Assembly: GCA_028691155.1 (NCBI GenBank)
Contig: JAQUZV010000171.1
Span: 1-5,355 of the forward strand
Reading direction: 5' to 3'
Length of the DNA: 5,355 nucleotides
Source of the DNA: Victivallales bacterium
Lineage (GTDB): Bacteria; Verrucomicrobiota; Lentisphaeria; Victivallales; SZUA-371
Both the position numbers and the translations under genes were made by a program. The notes beneath the pieces were generated by a model. It was not told the DNA's origin. It did not search any database and was given only the letters and a program-made list of their open reading frames with translations. Positions 1 through 5,355 of the stretch are shown here, one piece after another. How positions within the stretch are numbered: the first letter of the stretch is position 1; every line of letters begins with the position of its first letter.

Positions 1-376
1 CCCGGAAATCGTCCCGAATGATCCGCATGGTGCGATAGGCGGCAAAGAGTTCCCGTCCGATGTCGATGAAGCACTCCTGCCAGCCGCTTTGCGGTTCGAT
101 CAGATTGGAGTGCGTCTCTTCGGGAATGCGTTGAAAAAAACAGCCCGGATAAAGCGGATGCCCATGCCCGTTCCGGTCGATATAACAGCCCCGCCCCCGC
201 AACACGAAAACCATGACGTAATAGGGAAAACGCAAATCGATGTTGTCCCGCTCCACCCCCGGTTTGTCCATGAAGCCGATTCCGATGCGCTCGCGCGAAT
301 CGCTGTCGCCCAGGGAGCGATAGACAACCCCGGGATCGAGGTGATCAAGACCGGGAAATTTTTCTTTACTTACCAT
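1..376 (-). CDS. AraC-family transcriptional regulator, N-terminal sensor domain (partial)
   Basis: This is the first 125 codons of a cytoplasmic, probably sugar-responsive regulator; the rest lies beyond the left edge. Reading the minus strand from ATG at 376 gives a protein starting MVSKEKFPGLDHLDPG. Residues 50-90 look like the beta-rich cupin-type AraC ligand-binding domain: strands FPYYVMVFVLRGRG (50-63), then a PLYPGCFFQRIPEETHS segment (74-90). This matches the family pattern of a Gly turn, a pro-Gly loop, and Pro-Glu/Gly followed by His. AraC-type regulators of this class are usually about 280-300 residues, so the C-terminal double helix-turn-helix domain is not visible and DNA binding is inferred. 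The start is the only in-frame ATG; an earlier ATG reads into a stop after a few codons. No good Shine-Dalgarno precedes it, so translation may be weak. It is divergent from lacZ across 103 bp, which suggests it controls lacZ and perhaps itself. Another cupin-containing regulator is possible but less likely. Confidence 0.85.
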   Translation of the reverse strand, partial: MVSKEKFPGLDHLDPGVVYRSLGDSDSRERIGIGFMDKPGVERDNIDLRFPYYVMVFVLRGRGCYIDRNGHGHPLYPGCFFQRIPEETHSNLIEPQSGWQECFIDIGRELFAAYRTMRIIRDDFR

Positions 377-396
377 AAAGCATATCTTATTTACCA
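366..396. repeat. Direct repeat phased by 21 bp (candidate AraC-type half-sites)
   Basis: TTACTTACCA at 366-375 and TTATTTACCA at 387-396 match at nine of ten positions and start exactly 21 bp apart, about two helical turns. AraC-type proteins commonly bind direct half-sites on one face of the helix, and araI1/araI2 in E. coli are also spaced 21 bp. The left copy covers the first codons of the regulator gene, so binding here would suit autorepression. The role is inferred. Confidence 0.45.
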
Positions 397-424
397 GATT
401 CGATATTTTTCTCGTCCCGATAAG

Positions 425-455
425 ATGGTATAGTATACTATTATTACAATACCAT
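425..455. repeat. Inverted repeat with a nested 12-bp palindrome upstream of lacZ
   Basis: ATGGTAT at 425-431 and ATACCAT at 449-455 form perfect 7-bp inverted arms around a 17-bp spacer. Inside lies the perfect palindrome ATAGTATACTAT at 430-441. Both candidate lacZ -10 hexamers fall within this block, so a protein bound here would block or reposition RNA polymerase. The dyad symmetry would suit a dimeric repressor better than a typical AraC-type protein. The symmetry is directly visible; the operator role is inferred. Confidence 0.45.
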
Positions 456-464
456 TTTTCGGTT

Positions 465-471
465 GAAGGAG
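465..471 (+). promoter_or_regulatory. Ribosome binding site of lacZ
   Basis: GAAGGAG is a near-ideal Shine-Dalgarno sequence ending 8 nt before the ATG at 480. It fixes that start over the next in-frame ATG at 519, which has no such site. Confidence 0.85.
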
Positions 472-479
472 AAAAAATC

Positions 480-3400
480 ATGCATATCGATCATCTCGCC
501 CTGCAATCGCGACCATGGATGTGCCCGGAAATTACCGGCATGAACCGCCTGCCGGCCCGGGCCACGCTGTATCCGTACGACCACGAGGAGGCCGCCCGCC
601 GCCGCGACTACCGCCGGGAAGCCAGATTCTTATCCCTGAGCGGCAATTGGAAATTTCGACTGCTGGACCGCCCGGAAAGCGCGCCGGAACATTTCTACGA
701 CGGTGATTTCGACGACCGCGCCTGGTCTGAAATCGCCGTGCCCGGCAACTGGACCATGCAGGGCTACGGTCACCCTCACTACACCAATATGCAAATACCG
801 TTTCCGAACCTGCCGCCGGAAGTGCCGGAGGAAAATCCGACCGGGCTGTTCCGAACCACGTTCGAAGTGCCGGAGGAATGGCGGTCGCGCCGCACGGTAA
901 TTCACGTCGGCGGAGTTGAGAGCGCCTATTTCATTTACGTCAACGGCCGGGAAGTCGGTTTTGCCAAAGACCGCTGTACGCCGACCGAATTCGACCTCTC
1001 CGAATATCTCCAGCCCGGCCCCAATACGCTGGCGTTCATGGTCATCAAATGGTCGGACAGCAGCTTCATCGAAGATCAGGATCAGTGGTGGAATGCCGGC
1101 ATCTACCGCGAAGTTTATCTCTATAACACCGGCATGGTGTATATTGCCGACGTCTTCGCCCGCGGCGACCTCGACGACCATTACGACAACGGGTCGCTGG
1201 AAGTTCTGCTGACCGGCGGCTTCGCCATTCCCGCCGCAACCGGCTGGCGGTTTGCCGTCCGGCTGTTCGGTCCCGACGGCAACAGCATTCTGCCCCAACC
1301 GTATTATGCCGACCTACCCCGGGGCGACGTCCTCGGCGGCGACAATACCGGCCATCAGGTTCAATTGAGCGTACCGGTAAAAAAACCGCGGCAATGGAAT
1401 GCCGAAAACCCCGCACTTTACACCGTCACCGTCGCCCTGACCGCGCCGGACGGCCGGGTGACGGAAGCCACCTCCTGCCGGATCGGTTTCCGTCGGGCGG
1501 AAATCGTCGGTCAGGAGCTGTGGATCAACGGCAAAGCCGTGCTGATCAAGGGCGTCAACCGCCACGAGCACGACGACGTTCATGGCAAAACCATGACCGA
1601 AGCCCTCATGCGCCGCGACCTCGAACTGATGAAACAGTTCAATTTCAACGCCATCCGCACCTGTCACTACCCCGACGACCCGCGCTTTTACGACCTCTGC
1701 GACGAATACGGCATGTACCTGATTGACGAAGCCAACATCGAGCACCATCATCACTATCACTACATGTGCCGCAGTCCCCGCTGGTCGGCGGCGTTTCTCG
1801 ACCGCGCCATGAAAATGGTTCTGCGCGACAAAAACCATCCCTGCATCATCATGTGGTCGCTCGGCAACGAATCCGGTTACGGCGCCAACCATGGCGCCAT
1901 GGCCGGCTGGATCCGCGAATACGACCCGTCCCGCCTGCTGCACTACGAAGGCGCGGTGTCCTGCTTCAACCACGACCGGATCTATTACGACAAATCCCAC
2001 CACGGTATTACCGACGTTATTCCTCCAATGTATTCCCCGCTCCCGGCCATCGTGCGCTGGGCCGAAAACAATGACGACTGGCGTCCGTTCATCCTCTGCG
2101 AGTACAGTCACGCCATGGGCAACAGCAACGGCAGTCTGAAGGAATATTTCGAATTGTTCGAAACTCTTCCCGGCGTTCAGGGCGGTTTTATCTGGGAATG
2201 GATCGACCATGGGATCAGGAAGCAAACCTCCGACGGTCGGGAATACTGGGCCTACGGCGGCGATTTCGGTGACGAACCCAATGACAAAAATTTCTGTGCC
2301 GACGGCCTGGTCTGGCCGGACCGCACCCCGCATCCGGGCATGTACGAGTTCAAGAAACTGGCCCAGCCGCTGGCCGTAACCGCCCTGGATCTCCATGCGG
2401 GCCGGTTCCGGATCACCAACAAGAATTATTTCACCACCCTGGCCCAATACCGCGGCAGTTGGGAACTGCAACTGGACGGGCGAACCGTAAGCAAAGGCAA
2501 ATTGCCGCTCTTCCGAACCGCACCGGAGCAAAGCGAGGAATTTACGATCAAATACGACCTCCCCGAACCGGCACCGGGACAGGAAAGTTACCTGCTGTTT
2601 CATTTCGTCACCGCCAAATCGTCCGTATGGGCTCCCAAAGGACACGAGGTCGCCTGGGAGCAGTTCCGGCTGCCGTTCACCGGCCGCACCCCAATTCCGG
2701 CTCCGCCCGACGGCGGTCCCCTTACCCTGCGGGAGAACGAACAGGAAATACAACTCGGCAATAAGGCGTTTTCCGTCCGCTTCAACCGTACCACCGGAAC
2801 GATAGCCGGCTTGGCCGTGGGAACGACCGAGCTGATGATCGCCGGACCGCGTTTCAACGTCTGGCGTGCCGCCACCGACAACGACGGTATCAAAGCCTGG
2901 AGCGGACAGGAGGAAAAAATGCTTGGCCGGTGGTTGAAAGAAGGTTACGACCGTCTGACCCTGACCACGAATAAAATCGAAACCCGGTCACATCGGGACG
3001 GTTCCGTCACGGTGGCGGTAAGCCAGGTCGGCGCCACTTCGCAACATGAATGCGCCTTCATCATCCATAGTTGCCATACCATTCTGCCCAGTTCCGATAT
3101 TCTGGTGGAAAACCGGATTACCGTGGCCGAAGGAATGCCGGACCTCCCCCGCCTCGGCGTAGTAATGACCCTGCCCCCCGAACTGGAACAACTCGAATGG
3201 TTCGGCCGCGGCCCGCAGGAAAATTACCGGGACCGCCAGGCGGGATATCCGGTCGGACGCTACCGGAGCACGGTAACCGACCAGTACGTGCCGTATATCA
3301 TGCCGCAGGAACACGGCAACAAAACCGATGTCCGCTGGCTGGCGTTAACCGGGCCGAACGGCGCGGGAATGCTGTTCTCGGGCATGGCGGTCATGGAGTT

Positions 3401-3635
3401 CACCGCGTCGCACTACCGGGCCGAAGACCTGTTCCGAGCCTTCCATACCTGCGAACTGCAACCGCGACCCGAAATCACCCTCTGCCTGGACTATCACCAG
3501 AGCGGTCTCGGCACCAACAGTTGCGGTCCGATGGCGCTGGACCAATACAAGCTGTTTCCTGGCGTTTATTCCTTCAATTACCGGATGCGACCGTTGCCGG
3601 CCGGTGCCAAAGTGGAAAAATTCGCCCGGTTCTGA
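480..3635 (+). CDS. lacZ: Beta-galactosidase, glycoside hydrolase family 2, LacZ type
   Basis: This enzyme hydrolyses terminal beta-D-galactosides such as lactose by a retaining mechanism. It has 1051 residues, close to the 1023 of E. coli LacZ. No signal peptide or membrane segment is visible, so it is probably cytoplasmic. All five LacZ domains can be followed: an N-terminal region with PEITGMNRLPARA (16-28), a jelly roll (about 47-225), an Ig-like domain (about 227-337), the TIM barrel (about 340-635), a second Ig-like domain (about 640-735) and the C-terminal beta-sandwich (about 755-1042). Key residues by recalled alignment with E. coli are acid/base E464 in SLGNES (E461), nucleophile E541 in ILCEYSHAMGNS (E537), metal ligands E421 and H423 (E416, H418), N103 in YTN (N102) and D193 in WSDSS (D201). 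Motifs GVNRHEHDD, CHYPDDP and GGDFGDEPND are also intact. A His-rich loop follows the metal site. A terminator follows the gene, so it appears monocistronic. Specificity for other beta-galactosides cannot be excluded. Confidence 0.96.
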   Translation: MHIDHLALQSRPWMCPEITGMNRLPARATLYPYDHEEAARRRDYRREARFLSLSGNWKFRLLDRPESAPEHFYDGDFDDRAWSEIAVPGNWTMQGYGHPHYTNMQIPFPNLPPEVPEENPTGLFRTTFEVPEEWRSRRTVIHVGGVESAYFIYVNGREVGFAKDRCTPTEFDLSEYLQPGPNTLAFMVIKWSDSSFIEDQDQWWNAGIYREVYLYNTGMVYIADVFARGDLDDHYDNGSLEVLLTGGFAIPAATGWRFAVRLFGPDGNSILPQPYYADLPRGDVLGGDNTGHQVQLSVPVKKPRQWNAENPALYTVTVALTAPDGRVTEATSCRIGFRRAEIVGQELWINGKAVLIKGVNRHEHDDVHGKTMTEALMRRDLELMKQFNFNAIRTCHYPDDPRFYDLCDEYGMYLIDEANIEHHHHYHYMCRSPRWSAAFLDRAMKMVLRDKNHPCIIMWSLGNESGYGANHGAMAGWIREYDPSRLLHYEGAVSCFNHDRIYYDKSHHGITDVIPPMYSPLPAIVRWAENNDDWRPFILCEYSHAMGNSNGSLKEYFELFETLPGVQGGFIWEWIDHGIRKQTSDGREYWAYGGDFGDEPNDKNFCADGLVWPDRTPHPGMYEFKKLAQPLAVTALDLHAGRFRITNKNYFTTLAQYRGSWELQLDGRTVSKGKLPLFRTAPEQSEEFTIKYDLPEPAPGQESYLLFHFVTAKSSVWAPKGHEVAWEQFRLPFTGRTPIPAPPDGGPLTLRENEQEIQLGNKAFSVRFNRTTGTIAGLAVGTTELMIAGPRFNVWRAATDNDGIKAWSGQEEKMLGRWLKEGYDRLTLTTNKIETRSHRDGSVTVAVSQVGATSQHECAFIIHSCHTILPSSDILVENRITVAEGMPDLPRLGVVMTLPPELEQLEWFGRGPQENYRDRQAGYPVGRYRSTVTDQYVPYIMPQEHGNKTDVRWLALTGPNGAGMLFSGMAVMEFTASHYRAEDLFRAFHTCELQPRPEITLCLDYHQSGLGTNSCGPMALDQYKLFPGVYSFNYRMRPLPAGAKVEKFARF

Positions 3636-3658
3636 TCCCGGTCCCCGGAAGAATTATT

Positions 3659-3693
3659 GCCGGTTCCCCGTTTGCCGGGGGGAACCGGTTTTT
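3659..3693 (+). terminator. Intrinsic terminator after lacZ
   Basis: CCGGTTCCCC at 3660-3669 pairs perfectly with GGGGAACCGG at 3679-3688 around a 9-nt loop, and a G-U pair can extend the base. Five T residues (3689-3693) follow directly. It begins 24 nt after the lacZ stop codon, the classic arrangement for Rho-independent termination. It separates lacZ from the SDR gene downstream. Confidence 0.88.
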
Positions 3694-3733
3694 ATGTTCC
3701 GGCCGGTAACGGCACGGTTTCGGCAAACCGCAG

Positions 3734-3761
3734 TTGCATTCCCCCCACCACTGATTATCTT
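3734..3761 (+). promoter_or_regulatory. Candidate sigma-70-type promoter for the SDR gene
   Basis: TTGCAT (3734-3739, four of six matches to TTGACA) and TATCTT (3756-3761, four of six matches to TATAAT) are 16 bp apart. They lie after the lacZ terminator and about 36 bp before the SDR start codon. Position favours a promoter here, but the hexamer matches are modest. Confidence 0.35.
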
Positions 3762-3784
3762 AGGAGAGAACTACTATCGGCAAC

Positions 3785-3788
3785 GGAG
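3785..3788 (+). promoter_or_regulatory. Ribosome binding site of the SDR gene
   Basis: GGAG ends 8 nt before the ATG at 3797, a normal spacing. A stronger-looking AGGAG at 3762-3766 is too far upstream and has no start codon near it. Confidence 0.7.
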
Positions 3789-3796
3789 AAAAAGCC

Positions 3797-4696
3797 ATGA
3801 AAATATTATTGACCGGAGCCGCCGGACTGCTGGGCTCGGAACTGACGGAAAAACTTACCACCGCCGCCTCGACACTGCACCTGGAACAGTTGATTCGCCA
3901 ACGCCGGACGCCAACGCCCGGTTATGTTGCCGCCGACCTGTCCCACCCGGAAGGAGTGGCACAACTGGCCGCCATGGAGTGGGATGTCATCATTCATACC
4001 GCGGCGGCTAAGGACCCCGATTACTGCGAGCAGCACCCGGAAGAAGCTACCGCGCTGAATGCAACCGGAACCCGGCTGCTGGCGGCAGAAGCGGCCCGAC
4101 GCCACGCCAAAATGCTCTATATCGGCACCGACTATGTCTTTGCCGGTACACACCCGCCTTATGCCGAAAACGCCACGCCGGATCCGGTCAATCTCTATGG
4201 CCGCACCAAGCTGGCCGGAGAACAGGCGGTGCTGCAGGCGGCAGCGGACAACTGTTCGCTACGGGTTCCGGTGCTCTATGGACAGGCGGCAGGGTTGCGT
4301 CATGCCGCGTTGCTGTACGGCGCCTGGCGCGCCGTCGTCGATCCCCGGGAAAAAGCCATCGATGATGGCGCCATCCGTTATCCCACCTGCACCGAAGACG
4401 TCGCGGCGGCGATCATTCTGCTGCTGACCCGAAACGGACGGGGCATTTTCCATTGCACCGGGCATGATCGAACCACCAAATACCGAATTGCCGTCGCCGT
4501 GGCGGAACTGATGGGTCGTTCCCATGCGCATCTGCACCCGCAGATGGAACCGGCGCCCGGTATTGCCCCCCGCCCGGTCGATTCGCATCTGGCCTCGTCC
4601 CGGCTGGAACAACTGGGCTTTGCCGTCGGCAGGTCGTTTGCCGACCGTTTAGCCTCGTACCGCGACCTCTTTCCGGCCGCCGCAGAATCATTATAG
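3797..4696 (+). CDS. RmlD-like NAD(P)-dependent sugar-nucleotide reductase (extended SDR family)
   Basis: This is a complete 299-residue cytoplasmic protein, the usual length for dTDP-4-dehydrorhamnose reductase (RmlD) and its relatives. The N-terminal Rossmann fold starts with KILLTGAAGLLG (2-13), the dinucleotide-binding glycine motif. VIIHTAAAKD (64-73) is the conserved stretch after the fourth strand. YIGTDYVFAG (108-117) corresponds to the family's STDYVF motif, with T111 the likely catalytic Thr and Gly replacing the usual Ser at 110. NLYGRTKLAGE (132-142) supplies the YxxxK pair Y134 and K138. YPTCTEDVA (195-203) and the late RPVDSHL (259-265) match the RmlD substrate-binding C-terminal region. 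No other rhamnose genes are in the window, so the substrate is unknown. A relative such as the MAT2B-like or UDP-sugar branch is equally possible. It appears to be transcribed on its own after the lacZ terminator, and its last codons overlap the convergent TPR gene. Confidence 0.85.
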   Translation: MKILLTGAAGLLGSELTEKLTTAASTLHLEQLIRQRRTPTPGYVAADLSHPEGVAQLAAMEWDVIIHTAAAKDPDYCEQHPEEATALNATGTRLLAAEAARRHAKMLYIGTDYVFAGTHPPYAENATPDPVNLYGRTKLAGEQAVLQAAADNCSLRVPVLYGQAAGLRHAALLYGAWRAVVDPREKAIDDGAIRYPTCTEDVAAAIILLLTRNGRGIFHCTGHDRTTKYRIAVAVAELMGRSHAHLHPQMEPAPGIAPRPVDSHLASSRLEQLGFAVGRSFADRLASYRDLFPAAAESL

Positions 4697-5355
4697 TCCT
4701 CCCTGACTCCCGGTCAAACGCCATAATTCGAACCGTGATCCCATCATCCGCTGCAACCGACGACGGGACCGTTCATCCGGCGCCAGGGCCATGGCCTGCC
4801 GGAAAGCATCCATGGCCCGGAGTTTATCGCCGAGGCGAAGCCGGGCCTCGCCCAACAGACCATAATAGGTAAAACGTTGCGGCAGGGAATCCGGCGCCCC
4901 GGATTGTTCCAATACCGCCTGGGCCTGCGTCGGCCGGCCATCGGCAAGCAATGCGCCCACGTAGTGTGCGGTCAGTTCAAAAAATCCGGGATGTTTTTTC
5001 CAGGCCGCCGCGAGAATGGGTTCGGCTTCCGTTCTCCGACCGGTCAGCAATAATGCCCGCCCCAAATGAAACGCCGCCGCCGAAGATGCCGGGTTGAGCT
5101 GCAACGCCAACCGGTAGCAATCCACCGCCTCCGGAGTAATTTTGCGATCCGAAAGCTCCACGACCTGTCCCCACACCAGCGGATCCAACGGCCGCAGCGG
5201 ATAACCGGTGGGAGCCGTCAACAGGAAAACCGCCGTCACCATTACCGCCAGCCCCATCAGTTGCCGCCGCCGTAATTCGCCCGGCAGAGAACGAAAACTC
5301 CAGGCGGTGATCAACAGCCACGCCGTCGCTCCGATCCAGACCGGCAACAGCACCA
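4691..5355 (-). CDS. Membrane-anchored tetratricopeptide repeat protein, C-terminal part (partial)
   Basis: The visible 220-221 codons are open to the right edge, and the true start is probably outside. A GTG at 5353 could start translation but lies just before a hydrophobic helix and has no visible upstream context. Numbering from that GTG, two hydrophobic segments lie at about 3-20 and 33-50, joined by an Arg-rich loop (RSLPGELRRRQ). The positive-inside rule puts that loop in the cytoplasm and the rest outside the membrane. The remainder is helical repeats: a partial TPR ending in AVDCYRLALQLNP (76-88), then units at about 89-122, 123-155 and 158-192, each with the alternating small and aromatic residues of TPRs (for example FHLGRALLLTGR, YYGLLGEARLRLGD). 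The product ends in a basic tail after 193. This layout occurs in polytopic envelope proteins such as O-antigen ligase-like enzymes with a C-terminal TPR tail, but nothing visible identifies an activity. TPRs usually bind partner proteins. Confidence 0.8.
   Translation of the reverse strand, partial: VLLPVWIGATAWLLITAWSFRSLPGELRRRQLMGLAVMVTAVFLLTAPTGYPLRPLDPLVWGQVVELSDRKITPEAVDCYRLALQLNPASSAAAFHLGRALLLTGRRTEAEPILAAAWKKHPGFFELTAHYVGALLADGRPTQAQAVLEQSGAPDSLPQRFTYYGLLGEARLRLGDKLRAMDAFRQAMALAPDERSRRRLQRMMGSRFELWRLTGSQGGL

Larger units (their letters stand above)
377..479. promoter_or_regulatory. Divergent control region between the AraC-type regulator and lacZ
   Basis: This A/T-rich stretch stands out against its GC-rich surroundings and must hold the promoters of both divergent genes. 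For lacZ, the best -10 candidates are TACAAT at 445-450 and TATACT at 434-439, each matching five of six consensus positions. Neither has a convincing TTGACA-like -35 at normal spacing, which fits a promoter that needs an activator such as the adjacent AraC-type protein. I cannot pick a clear promoter for the regulator gene on the minus strand. Several repeats described separately lie here and are likely operator sites. The promoter positions are inferred from short matches only. Confidence 0.6.

Noticed and set aside
89..433. A 114-codon plus-strand open frame at the left edge
   Set aside because: It is opposite the AraC-type cupin domain, has no domain features, and runs into the control region.
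1743..1760. The His run as an engineered affinity tag
   Set aside because: It lies inside the conserved catalytic domain at the metal site, not at a terminus, and uses mixed CAC/CAT codons interrupted by Tyr.
1314..2753. A 479-codon open frame antisense to lacZ
   Set aside because: It lies opposite well-conserved LacZ domains, has low-complexity Val/Ala/Gly-rich content with no recognisable motif, and is explained by GC-biased third positions keeping the opposite frame free of stops.
3071..3709. A 212-codon plus-strand open frame overlapping the 3' end of lacZ
   Set aside because: It is Arg/Pro/Gly-rich without domain features, while the overlapping LacZ frame carries conserved motifs throughout and runs through the terminator hairpin region.
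3715..3730. Small hairpin CGGTTT-CGGC-AAACCG after the lacZ terminator
   Set aside because: The stem is only 6 bp and no T-tract follows, so it is not a second terminator; no other role is supported.
3762..3766. AGGAG upstream of the SDR gene, as a possible start of a small leader peptide
   Set aside because: No ATG, GTG or TTG occurs at a usable distance downstream, so it does not appear to serve a reading frame.
4704..4716. TGAC-TCCCG-GTCA as a terminator between the convergent genes
   Set aside because: A 4-bp stem without a T-run on either strand is too weak.

Overview
The window suggests a GC-rich Gram-negative bacterium. The coding sequence favours C- or G-ending codons, and the one long intergenic region is A/T-rich. 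A divergent AraC-type regulator plus a large cytoplasmic GH2 beta-galactosidase, next to RmlD-like and membrane-TPR genes, is typical of glycan-degrading bacteria. The general look, including the enzyme's active-site loop, reminds me of the Lentisphaerota/Verrucomicrobiota (PVC) group. That placement is a low-confidence inference from protein style, not a search result.

Layout. (1) Bases 1-376, minus strand: the N-terminal cupin-like half of an AraC-family regulator, running off the left edge. (2) Bases 377-479: a divergent, A/T-rich control region with a 21-bp-phased direct repeat, a 12-bp perfect palindrome, a wider inverted repeat and -10-like hexamers. (3) Bases 480-3635, plus strand: a complete 1051-residue LacZ-type beta-galactosidase with the catalytic and metal-binding motifs in place. 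(4) Bases 3636-3796: a strong intrinsic terminator, then a candidate promoter and ribosome binding site. (5) Bases 3797-4696, plus strand: a complete 299-residue NAD(P)-binding RmlD-like extended SDR. (6) Bases 4691-5355, minus strand: the C-terminal part of a membrane-anchored TPR protein, running off the right edge. It overlaps the SDR gene tail-to-tail by 6 bp.

How the parts fit. The regulator and beta-galactosidase form a plausible local sugar-sensing circuit: the cupin domain would bind a sugar, and the regulator would act on the shared intergenic region. The terminator after lacZ separates it from the SDR gene, which appears to have its own promoter, so no metabolic link between the two should be assumed. 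The TPR gene belongs to a separate, convergent unit.

I found no RNA gene, mobile element, CRISPR array or clearly unprecedented system. The points most worth a second look are the repeat architecture of the control region, a histidine-rich loop at the beta-galactosidase metal site, and the overlapping convergent stop codons.
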